Shown piece by piece: positions 1-5,691 of a DNA stretch of 5,851 nt. Below the pieces are notes generated by a model that saw only the letters and a program-made list of their open reading frames with translations, was not told the DNA's origin and searched no databases. The DNA lies in NCBI GenBank assembly GCA_020349865.1, contig CP070700.1, positions 297,926 to 303,776 on the forward strand, written 5' to 3'. Within the stretch, counting starts at the first letter, position 1. Each line of letters starts with the position of its first letter. The DNA is from Desulfobacteraceae bacterium. GTDB taxonomy: Bacteria; Desulfobacterota; DSM-4660; Desulfatiglandales; Desulfatiglandaceae. Position numbers and translations under genes: made by a program.

Positions 1-318
1 AAATTTTGGGCATCATTTGGATTCTTCAAATTATTTGTCTCATGAATTAACCTGAGCCAATAAGCGCTTTCCTTGGCCTCCTTACGGCTTATCTTCATCC
101 TCATTGAAAAATCCTTCTTACTTAATTACTCGTTAGCCTCCCTGTAGTTTGCACCCACTGACCCGGAGGCCTTTACTGCCTGTTTGCCATCCTCGATATT
201 CGTCCCGCTGAAGCGGGATCTTGGGCAATATTTTAACGAAAAGCCTAACAGCTTTAGCAAATTGAAATGTTCTTTCTTCAAGATCATAGACTGGTTTGCT
301 ATTTGGGATTTTGGTCAT
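1..318 (-). pseudogene. Broken four-helix-bundle protein gene (S23/avd-like), 3' end outside window
   Basis: The start ATG at 318 opens MTKIPNSKPVYDLEERTFQF and continues through RLFVKILPK, the typical N-terminus of the small four-helix-bundle family (23S rRNA intervening-sequence/avd-like). The reading frame is then lost at 203-218. In the next frame the family core resumes as TNIEDGKQAVKASGSVGANY followed by REANE. An in-frame TAA at 126-128 replaces the usual Ala or Ser of EALSKKDF/ESLSKKDF. After it the frame continues as LSKKDFSMRMKISRKEAKES, AYWLRLIHETN, and stays open to base 1. The gene therefore has two independent lesions, a frameshift and a nonsense codon. A 61-aa product ending at 133 could still be made but would lack most of the bundle. 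No Shine-Dalgarno lies before the ATG; the leader is an AAT/CCAAA repeat. Family members are often found as isolated genes of unknown cellular role. Confidence 0.85.
203..218. repeat. 16-bp perfect palindrome inserted in the four-helix-bundle gene
   Basis: The plus strand reads TCCCGCTGAAGCGGGA, two 7-bp arms around a 2-base centre, or equally TCCCGC-N4-GCGGGA. It sits exactly where the protein frame shifts. Deleting these 16 bases joins AAG-A to CG-AAT and gives K-T-N-I-E-D in one frame. Sixteen is 3n+1, which accounts for the frameshift. The arms match the core of the palindrome disrupted by the IS at 3457/5595. Confidence 0.75.
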
Positions 319-326
319 TGGTATTT

Positions 327-352
327 ATTTGTTATTTGAGATTTGTTATTTG
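327..352. repeat. Short direct repeat in the leader of the four-helix-bundle gene
   Basis: ATTTGTTATTTG occurs at 327-338 and again at 341-352, a 14-bp period. On the coding (minus) strand this is a run of CAAATAACAAAT units leading into ACCAATGACCAAAATCCC around the start codon. This kind of low-complexity A/C-rich leader is common before this gene family in environmental genomes. It leaves no room for a normal Shine-Dalgarno. Confidence 0.6.
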
Positions 353-408
353 GAATTTACATTGTCTCGACTACTCCGCGAATAGACAAAAATAAATTAG
401 CGCTTATG

Positions 409-434
409 CCCTCCCAGGCGGAGGAGAGGGAGGG
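409..434. terminator. GC-rich hairpin downstream of the dmsAB-like pair, possible terminator
   Basis: CCCTCCC (409-415) and GGGAGGG (428-434) are perfect 7-bp complementary arms around a 12-base loop. On the minus strand the hairpin lies about 50 bases after the FeS-protein stop codon. A T-rich stretch (ATTTATTTTTG) follows about 10 bases later rather than directly. It may be a weak intrinsic terminator or simply another palindromic repeat. The rest of 319-486 holds no supported gene. A 22-codon open stretch starting at the minus-strand ATG near 456 is repeat-derived and was not called. Confidence 0.3.
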
Positions 435-486
435 GATCTTATTCATTATTGTAATGAGACAAACAATTTTATGCTCTCCTCAGTAA

Positions 487-1107
487 TCATGTGATATCAT
501 CCTTTTTAGGCTTAAAGGTAACCGACGGTTTAAATCGCTTGGAGTAGCGAAAGCCTTCTGCATCAGAAGCGTCTCCGTATCTTGCCTTTAACTGATCCAG
601 CGGACCTGCATCCAGAGCATACAGGGGACAGGCCTCGATACAGATGGGTTGCTGCCTTTGCGTTAACCGCTCCAAACAGAGGTCGCATTTCTGCATCTTG
701 GCATTCTCTTCGGGACCAAACTGAGGTGCGTCATAAGGGCAGGCATTGAGACAGAGCGTCCGGCACTCTTTCTTCCCCAGACATGTATCCTGATCCACTA
801 CGACTATACCGTCGGATTCTCTTTTGGTTATAGCATCTGTTGGACATGCCAGAATGCATGGTGCATCCTCACAGTGGAAACAGGGTAAGGTCAAATGAGC
901 AACAAAAACGTTGGGAAATCTGCCTTTCTCAATCGTCTGGATCCTCATCCAGTTTACCGGCCCTGCATCAATGTCGTGCCAGTCCTTACATGCTACAGCA
1001 CAGGTATAGCAACCAGTACATCGGGTTTGATCAAAGTAGAAACCCATCTGGACCAGCATATTATTTTGGATTTTGGATTTTGGGTTTTGCTTTTTTTTAT
1101 TATTCAT
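487..1107 (-). CDS. DmsB-like four-cluster ferredoxin subunit of a molybdopterin oxidoreductase
   Basis: The predicted 206-aa electron-transfer subunit has 16 cysteines in four groups. Counted from the ATG at 1107, these are C30/33/36/40 (CX2CX2CX3C), C76/79/84/88 (CX2CX4CX3C), C109/115/119/123 (CX5CX3CX3C) and C141/144/156/160 (CX2CX11CX3C). This is the DmsB/PhsB/NrfC-type ferredoxin fold expected to bind four [4Fe-4S] clusters and pass electrons to the catalytic partner. The ATG at 1107 was chosen because it overlaps the upstream stop as ATGAATAA, which suggests translational coupling, and has an AAGGA/GGGAAG purine stretch before it. A longer reading from 1137 needs a TTG start. The family usually begins near MGFYFDQTRC, here at 1047, so residues 2-20 (NNKKKQNPKSKIQN and following) look like a repeat-derived extension. 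There is no signal peptide. The third motif is spaced unlike canonical DmsB. Confidence 0.88.
   Translation of the reverse strand: MNNKKKQNPKSKIQNNMLVQMGFYFDQTRCTGCYTCAVACKDWHDIDAGPVNWMRIQTIEKGRFPNVFVAHLTLPCFHCEDAPCILACPTDAITKRESDGIVVVDQDTCLGKKECRTLCLNACPYDAPQFGPEENAKMQKCDLCLERLTQRQQPICIEACPLYALDAGPLDQLKARYGDASDAEGFRYSKRFKPSVTFKPKKDDIT
1063..1090. repeat. Heptamer tandem repeat inside the 5' end of the FeS gene
   Basis: ATTTTGG is repeated three times perfectly from 1063 to 1083, with a degenerate fourth unit GTTTTGC to 1090. A T8 run at 1091-1098 adjoins it. On the coding strand it reads as CCAAAAT units and translates as the Lys/Gln/Asn/Pro-rich KQNPKSKIQN. The same CCAAAAT-type wording surrounds the start of the four-helix-bundle gene at 300-318. 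Confidence 0.75.
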
Positions 1108-3331
1108 GATTCTTCCCATCCTTTGGTGCCAGTTCAACCTGAACCAGTGCGCTGTTCATGTGATATGCTCCACCAGGGGAATGATGATCATCTGTCAGAA
1201 CATTGGCACATCCCCCCCGGTCTACGCCCTCTTCGTCAGGATCATACCAGGCCCCCTCGCTGATATTAACGACGCTAGGCATGATGCGCTCGGTGACCTT
1301 GGCCGGAATTCTTATTCTCCCCCGATCGTTATATACATCCACCAGGTCACCATCATTGATGCCGCGCGATGACGCATCAGCTGGGCTGATCCAAACAGAA
1401 TGGGGTTCTATCTCCCTCATCCAGGGAACGTTGTGCCATGTGGAGTGCGCCCGTGTCTTGTAGTGAGTCGTCAGAAGCTGCAAAGGATATTTGGCGGATA
1501 AAGAAGCATCGTAGCTTTCAGTATGCGTGAGGTATTTTGGGATTGGCGGAATCAGGGGATTGTTCATCTCTTCAAGATGATCGGAAAAGATCTCGATCTT
1601 GCCAGATAGTGACGGAAAGGTATTATTCTCCGGATCATCTATCTGCTCCTTAAAGGATACAATAGGCAAGGGTATGTCTATCTTGAGTACTCCATCGCGT
1701 TTCATCTTGTCATAGTCCGGGATGTCATCTCGAGAGGCTGCGATGCCTCGTAGGATGTCGTCTTCTGGTATATCGCCCATCGCCTCTGGAAGGCCCAGCT
1801 TCTTGCTGATATCCCGGCATATCTCAAAGTCTGACTTCGTTTCGTAGAGTGAATCAATGGCCTTGTTAAGGTAGATGTAATACGGGGAACCCAGCCATGG
1901 AGGAGCGATGTCACTGCGCTCCATAAAGGTGTTAACCGGCAGCACGATGTCGCCAAACTTTGCAGTGGGCGTCATGAACTGTTCATGAACCACGATAAAG
2001 TCAAGTGCCTTAAAGGCCTTCACCCCGAGGTTTGTATTCGTGTGCTGATTAAGCCAATTACTGCCCACCACGTAGGCCATCTTGATATCTGTAGGATAGC
2101 CTCCGGCACGACCTCGAAGGATTGCATCATAGATCCTACTGCCGTGAATACGGGCGCTATTTGGATTGGTACCTCCGCGCAACTTGTAAAGACTGTTCTC
2201 GCGGGGAGGTGCGCCTTTCTCGACCGGATTGCCTGAACCGCCCCTGTAAGACCTCTCCCGGCTGGAGTAGGCCCTCATGAAGCCAGAGGCATGACCGCCG
2301 CTGATGCCTATATTGCCTGTGATTGCGGTCAGTACATTGGCAGCGCGGGAGTATTGCTCACCCATGGCAGCGCGGGCCGGTCCCCATCCTGCAATCAGGG
2401 CCGCCGGCTTCTCAGTCGCATATTCCCGCGCGAGATTACTCATTACATCAGCGGGTACTGTGGTAATAGGTTCTGCCCATTGAGGGGTCTTTGCAACGCC
2501 GTCTTCAATACCCAACACATAGTCCCTATATTTCTCAAAACCCACGGTATATCTTTCTATGAAATCGTCGTCATGAAGCTCTTCGGTGATAATCACATAG
2601 GCCATGGCGATGAGCATGGCGGCATCCGTTCCGGGGCGAATGGGTATCCACTGGTGTGCAAACGTCGCGGCCGAGTCAGTATATCGCGGGTCTATGGCCA
2701 CAATCTTGATACCCTGCTCCCTGACCCTGGCAAGACAGAGGCTTGTTTCAGGATCCCAGATGGTGTTTGCCGGATTCCAGCCCAACATAATCACCAATCG
2801 TGAATTGAGAAGATCATCCCGCGAGTTGCCGGTTCGAATCGTGCCATAGGTGGCCATGGAAGCAAAGAGCGGTCCCTCATAGGAAGCACCACCCCAGGCG
2901 CGGGTAAAGCCTCCGAACTGAAGCAGCATCCTGCCCACCGGACCAGGGCCGTGGAGCATACCCTGGTTGCCGGCGCCCGCGGCAAGTAGAATGGCCGAAT
3001 TGCCATAGGTCTCTTTGATCCTCATAAGCTCTGAGGCGACGACGTCGGTGGCCTCATCCCATGAGACGCGTTCAAATTTGCCTCTCCCCCGTTCCCCGAC
3101 TCGACGGAGAGGATGCTTGAGTCTGTCAGGCGAATAGACCCTCTGTCGGTAGGCCCTACCCCTGAGGCAGGCACGTATCTGGGGCTCTTCACCATTATCG
3201 GTCTCGAACCTGATGATCTTACCGTCCTTCACATGAGCCTTGAGCACGCAACGACCCCCACAATCATTGCAACAGCCCGTAGGAATGATGGTGACATCAT
3301 TGTCTGGTAATTTTGATTCTTCGTGGTTCAT
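1100..3331 (-). CDS. DmsA-like molybdopterin (bis-MGD) oxidoreductase catalytic subunit, no Tat signal
   Basis: This 743-aa protein resembles E. coli DmsA along its length. An N-terminal [4Fe-4S] site is formed by C21, C24, C28 and C55 (CX2CX3CX26C, then LRGRA), with an extra C20. YSPDRLKHPLRRVGERG (66-82) and the FERVSWDEA motif follow. Ser150 in WGGASYEG aligns by eye with the Mo-ligand serine of DmsA (DYS), favouring the Ser-ligated DMSO reductase type over the Cys-ligated nitrate or thiosulfate type. Cofactor-binding motifs include GWNPANT (184-190), IDPRYTDSA (213-221), RPGTDAA (232-238), TGNIGISGG (338-346) and EQFMTPTAKFGDIVLPV (450-466). The C-terminal dinucleotide domain has HYKTRAHSTWHNVPW (623-637), SEGAWYDP and GGCANVLTDD. 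The expected reaction is reduction of an S- or N-oxide; the substrate is not determined. DmsA has a Tat leader, whereas this protein starts directly before the cluster with a good SD, so a cytoplasmic location is inferred. It overlaps the FeS gene by 8 bp. Confidence 0.9.
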   Translation of the reverse strand: MNHEESKLPDNDVTIIPTGCCNDCGGRCVLKAHVKDGKIIRFETDNGEEPQIRACLRGRAYRQRVYSPDRLKHPLRRVGERGRGKFERVSWDEATDVVASELMRIKETYGNSAILLAAGAGNQGMLHGPGPVGRMLLQFGGFTRAWGGASYEGPLFASMATYGTIRTGNSRDDLLNSRLVIMLGWNPANTIWDPETSLCLARVREQGIKIVAIDPRYTDSAATFAHQWIPIRPGTDAAMLIAMAYVIITEELHDDDFIERYTVGFEKYRDYVLGIEDGVAKTPQWAEPITTVPADVMSNLAREYATEKPAALIAGWGPARAAMGEQYSRAANVLTAITGNIGISGGHASGFMRAYSSRERSYRGGSGNPVEKGAPPRENSLYKLRGGTNPNSARIHGSRIYDAILRGRAGGYPTDIKMAYVVGSNWLNQHTNTNLGVKAFKALDFIVVHEQFMTPTAKFGDIVLPVNTFMERSDIAPPWLGSPYYIYLNKAIDSLYETKSDFEICRDISKKLGLPEAMGDIPEDDILRGIAASRDDIPDYDKMKRDGVLKIDIPLPIVSFKEQIDDPENNTFPSLSGKIEIFSDHLEEMNNPLIPPIPKYLTHTESYDASLSAKYPLQLLTTHYKTRAHSTWHNVPWMREIEPHSVWISPADASSRGINDGDLVDVYNDRGRIRIPAKVTERIMPSVVNISEGAWYDPDEEGVDRGGCANVLTDDHHSPGGAYHMNSALVQVELAPKDGKNHE

Positions 3332-3337
3332 GTAATA

Positions 3338-3342
3338 CTCCT
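3338..3342 (-). promoter_or_regulatory. Shine-Dalgarno for the dmsA-like gene
   Basis: AGGAG on the minus strand lies 6 bases before the ATG at 3331. It fixes the start and leaves no room for a missed Tat signal sequence upstream. The remaining 3343-3470 is noncoding. It contains a TGTCAGT/ACTGACA pair about 70 bases apart, but no convincing promoter could be picked. Confidence 0.75.
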
Positions 3343-3463
3343 GTAAAAATCGAGCTACATTCGTTGTTGGATGTCAGTAGTTTGTTGTATTGGTATTTTG
3401 AAGTAGTCAGAGTTATTTGAGCGTAACACCTCAATAATTCTGGACACTGACAACTGGATTCCC

Positions 3464-3471
3464 GCCTTCGC
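3464..3471. repeat. Target-site duplication, left copy
   Basis: GCCTTCGC is repeated exactly at 5582-5589. Because the IS termini may begin with C and end with G, the true duplication is 6 to 8 bp (CCTTCG at minimum). It occupies the centre of the restored palindrome ATTCCC-N8-GGGAAT. Confidence 0.85.
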
Positions 3472-3500
3472 AGCTATTTTTTTAGGGCTATTTATTTGAC
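3471..3500 (+). repeat. Terminal inverted repeat, left end of the IS
   Basis: The repeat starts CAGCTATTTTTTTAGGGCTA and ends TTTATTTGAC. It matches the reverse complement of 5553-5582 at 28 of 30 positions, with mismatches at positions 22 and 28. The first 21 positions are identical. Confidence 0.92.
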
Positions 3501-3511
3501 CCATATTAGCT

Positions 3512-4936
3512 TCATCTGAAGCGAAAGTCGACCTTAAGATTGTATAGCCAGGGCACCTTTGGATTCACCCCTTCTGCTTCGAGTCTGTGGGGCAAATTTG
3601 TGTAATGCTCTTTGAGGTTATTTACATCTGGTGCATTATAGAAAGTAACAATGATAGTATCGTCCTGTACTCTGAGGTCACCATCGATTCCGTTAAAAAG
3701 CTTTCGTGCCATGCTTTCGGCGGTCCAATTATTAATATCGCCGGGCAATTTCTTACGAAGTTGATAAATAACTGCCTGAGCAATGAGGGCCATGGACAGT
3801 TTTCCAAAACGAATATGAAGATTCAGTGTCGATGCTCGGTTCCAGCCAAGCGCGGATTCCATGTTAAAGAATTCTTCTATATTCCATCGCTCAGGGAACA
3901 CCAAGGTCATGAGATCAGCCGCCGGCATCTGGCTGGTTGTGAGAAAGGATTTATACGCATATGTTTCTTCTGTTTCACCGGTTCTTTGTATTATTTGCCG
4001 AATGGGTTCACGATCATCTGAGAGTTGATACTTGCCATCGGCTACAGCATATCCAGCCCAAACCGGCGTAAAATCCATCGTAGGAATTTGTCGTAGAACT
4101 GCCTTGCGCTGAGGCGCTGGTAGTAAAATTGATAGTCTCTTATGTTGTGATAGATGTTTCAATAGTTCAACCGTAAAATGTTCAGAATCCGCGATGACGA
4201 CAGCTTCATTCGGCAGTATGGCTGCTACCCGCTCAACCAGTGAGGGGGTCGCTTGAGTAACAGTTACAGAAGATGATCCGATACCGAAACCAAATGGTTG
4301 CCCAGAGTCGCCATCAATGGCGAAAAATGTTTGCAGCACTTTGCTTGCGGGGGCAGAAGGATTGCTCTTCTTGAGCTGCAATTGACGTTTCGTCCAGGTT
4401 TCGATGCGATGTGGATCGATCAATACCAGTTTCCCTGGATAGTGACCTCGGCATTGGCGTATTTGTCCCAATGCAAGTTGCAACGATTCCGCTTCCCTCA
4501 CGCTATGTTGATTGAGGAGATCATGAATCGCACAATCAGTAGCGACAAACGGCAGTCCATTGAGGGTCTCAAACCCTTTCTGCCGAAGTGTCCTTTTCCG
4601 GCGGACGCCATTAAGACAGAGCGCGGATTCATGAACCATTTGTAAAGCGAGGCGTGGTTCAAAGGCTTGCGGGTTTGCACTACCCGCCCAAGCAGTAAGT
4701 AAATCCCACGTACCCAAGCGCAGATGTTCTGGCAGAAGTAACCATAAGCCAACAAGCGTGCCGGAAATCTTTTCTGAGAGCATTTGGCGAACATGGCGCT
4801 CCACTGAGAGGGAATTGACTGATATTGTTTTTTCCCGCTCTTTCGTATAATGGATCTTAATCTTTTGCTCGTTGTCTTTGGGCCGAAACTTGTAAAGTTT
4901 TTTTTTGAAGGCCATATTCAGTAATCGTGCGCTCAA
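3512..4936 (-). CDS. Transposase orfB, DDE catalytic domain (expressed by frame fusion with orfA)
   Basis: This frame encodes 474 codons of an RNase H-like DDE transposase. The likely acidic triad is D174 (KLVLIDPHRIET), D250 (AVVIADSEHF) and E354 or E355 (PERWNIEEFFNMES). The last resembles the YxxR-x3-E signature of the IS4 superfamily, though the usual Lys six residues later is not evident. Strand-turn-strand sequence AFFAIDGDSGQPFGFG-like (VLQTFFAIDGDSGQPFGF) separates the first two acidic residues. The only start at the 5' limit is TTG at 4936, just after a TAA, with no Shine-Dalgarno. An ATG at 4914 (MAFKKK) also lacks one. Independent translation is therefore unlikely. The natural N-terminus is orfA, joined at 4898-4906. 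The frame ends 12 bases inside the left inverted repeat. Confidence 0.88.
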   Translation of the reverse strand: MSARLLNMAFKKKLYKFRPKDNEQKIKIHYTKEREKTISVNSLSVERHVRQMLSEKISGTLVGLWLLLPEHLRLGTWDLLTAWAGSANPQAFEPRLALQMVHESALCLNGVRRKRTLRQKGFETLNGLPFVATDCAIHDLLNQHSVREAESLQLALGQIRQCRGHYPGKLVLIDPHRIETWTKRQLQLKKSNPSAPASKVLQTFFAIDGDSGQPFGFGIGSSSVTVTQATPSLVERVAAILPNEAVVIADSEHFTVELLKHLSQHKRLSILLPAPQRKAVLRQIPTMDFTPVWAGYAVADGKYQLSDDREPIRQIIQRTGETEETYAYKSFLTTSQMPAADLMTLVFPERWNIEEFFNMESALGWNRASTLNLHIRFGKLSMALIAQAVIYQLRKKLPGDINNWTAESMARKLFNGIDGDLRVQDDTIIVTFYNAPDVNNLKEHYTNLPHRLEAEGVNPKVPWLYNLKVDFRFR

Positions 4937-5306
4937 CAGTTCGTTGGCTTACTTTTATGCCGGTCTGTCGCATCTTCTGGGCAATGACTTCAGCCTTGGC
5001 CTCTGGGTCAAGAAAGCGATGACGGATAATTTGTGTCACCACATTCTCCGTTCGCACATAATTGGTTTTTGGACCGGTCTTCTTGGGGATCAAGGCCTTA
5101 CTTCCGTCTTTGAGAAATGCATTGAGGATCTGAAAGAAACGTTGTTTACTGTAACCGTACTTCTTGGCCGCGAGAGTTGGGCCGAGCCCCAGACATTTGC
5201 TTTCAAAGAGCATGGCAAGTTGTCTTGTTACCTTATCCTCGGACTTGATTGGCAAGGTACCGGCCGGTCCTTCTAAGTGTAACGTTCTTTTGCCTATCTC
5301 AGCCAT
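4857..5306 (-). CDS. Transposase orfA, helix-turn-helix DNA-binding part
   Basis: This 149-aa protein starts at the ATG at 5306, preceded by AGGAG with 8-base spacing. A TTG start at 5342 would add 12 residues but overlaps that ribosome site. Two HTH-like segments are visible, near residues 40-65 (LGPTLAAKKYGYSKQRFFQI) and 104-133 (KAEVIAQKMRQTGIKVSQRT, continuing VERTITEYG). This is the arrangement of the N-terminal DNA-binding region of many transposases and integrase-like proteins. The last 13 residues (TLQVSAQRQRAKD) are the out-of-frame tail read after the A9 tract. The correctly fused product would instead read GLQKKLYKFRPK. Alone, orfA could act as a DNA-binding regulator of transposition, but that is inference. 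It overlaps orfB by 80 bp in a different frame. Confidence 0.85.
   Translation of the reverse strand: MAEIGKRTLHLEGPAGTLPIKSEDKVTRQLAMLFESKCLGLGPTLAAKKYGYSKQRFFQILNAFLKDGSKALIPKKTGPKTNYVRTENVVTQIIRHRFLDPEAKAEVIAQKMRQTGIKVSQRTVERTITEYGLQKKTLQVSAQRQRAKD
4898..4906 (-). other. A9 slippage site joining orfA to orfB
   Basis: Nine consecutive A residues on the coding strand lie in the orfA/orfB overlap. orfA reads CAA AAA AAA ACT; orfB reads TTC AAA AAA AAA CTT. A transcript with one A fewer, or a +1 ribosomal shift, joins GLQKK to LYKFRPK and yields one 597-aa protein. A tract of this length is a classic substrate for RNA polymerase slippage. A simple frameshift mutation or an assembly error in the homopolymer is the alternative. 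Confidence 0.65.
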
Positions 5307-5314
5307 AGAACAGA

Positions 5315-5319
5315 CTCCT
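5315..5319 (-). promoter_or_regulatory. Shine-Dalgarno for transposase orfA
   Basis: AGGAG on the minus strand (context GAAAGGAG) lies 8 bases upstream of the ATG at 5306. This decides the orfA start. Confidence 0.7.
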
Positions 5320-5355
5320 TTCTCTATGTAGCAAGTTAGCAAAAAAGACAGGCAA

Positions 5356-5384
5356 AAGATATATGATTATTACCAGCAAGTCAA
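5356..5384 (-). promoter_or_regulatory. Sigma-70-type promoter for the transposase
   Basis: On the minus strand, TTGACT (5379-5384) is followed after exactly 17 bases by TATCTT (5356-5361), in an AT-rich context. The expected transcript start is about 40 bases before the orfA ATG. A weaker overlapping candidate upstream is TTGTAC with TAATTT. The promoter lies wholly inside the IS, so the element carries its own. Confidence 0.55.
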
Positions 5385-5552
5385 TTAAATTATGGCGGTA
5401 TACTAAAATGTACAATCATGCATTTAATAGATTATGTTATTAAAAGAAGCAAATTGCTATAATTGGTTTAACAAGAGGAGATTCCTGTCGCCATATTTTA
5501 TTAGACTCATTAAATTTCTAACTAAGTTCTATAGAGGATAAAAAACCATTAA

Positions 5553-5582
5553 GTAAAATATATAGCCCTAAAAAAATAGCTG
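5553..5582 (-). repeat. Terminal inverted repeat, right end of the IS
   Basis: This is the reverse complement of the left end with 28/30 identity. On the plus strand it reads GTAAAATATATAGCCCTA followed by seven As in all and TAGCTG. It abuts the right target duplication. Confidence 0.92.
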
Positions 5583-5589
5583 CCTTCGC
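5582..5589. repeat. Target-site duplication, right copy
   Basis: GCCTTCGC is identical to 3464-3471. The bases that follow, GGGAATGAC, complete the palindrome whose left half, GGATTCCC, lies at 3456-3463. Confidence 0.85.
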
Positions 5590-5691
5590 GGGAATGACTT
5601 GGTTCCGACTTTTACGGGACCATCAATCTTGTAATGGGATGTCAAAGAGGGTGGACCATGCGGGCAGTCAATGTATAGCCATCCCTCAACT

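Larger units (their letters stand above)
3471..5582 (-). mobile_element. Complete insertion sequence, IS4-superfamily-like, about 2.11 kb
   Basis: The element is bounded by 30-bp inverted repeats (28/30) and flanked by a 6-8 bp direct repeat, so both ends are intact. It carries two overlapping minus-strand frames, an HTH protein (orfA) and a DDE transposase (orfB), linked by an A9 tract. Ends beginning with C, a two-part D-D-E transposase and a 6-bp duplication would fit the IS1634-type branch of the IS4 superfamily. An 8-bp duplication would fit that branch less well, so the family stays tentative. Within the element, 5307-5552 is noncoding and holds the transposase promoter. Its transcription points toward the dmsA-like gene, 139 bp beyond the left end, and no clear terminator separates them. 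The lack of decay suggests a recent insertion. Confidence 0.9.

Noticed and set aside
391..456. Minus-strand 22-codon open stretch starting near 456 (MNKIPSLSSAWEG)
   Set aside because: It passes through the GC-rich hairpin at 409-434, looks repeat-derived, and has only a distant GAGGAG. It is not a remnant of a DmsC or NrfD anchor.
840..1463. Open frames on the plus strand opposite the FeS gene and the C-terminus of the DmsA-like gene
   Set aside because: They are antisense to strongly conserved cofactor-binding sequence, show no family resemblance and have no ribosome binding sites.
1985..3310. Further plus- and minus-strand open frames of 65-170 codons within the DmsA-like gene
   Set aside because: The DmsA-like protein is continuous and recognisable from end to end here, so these are shadow frames.
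3587..4794. Open frames opposite or out of frame within the transposase orfB
   Set aside because: They overlap the DDE domain and show no domain or start signal of their own.
203..5595. Possible CRISPR-like or regularly spaced array formed by the palindromes
   Set aside because: There are only two TCCCGC-N4-GCGGGA copies, more than 3 kb apart even after removing the IS, with no regular spacing and no cas genes.
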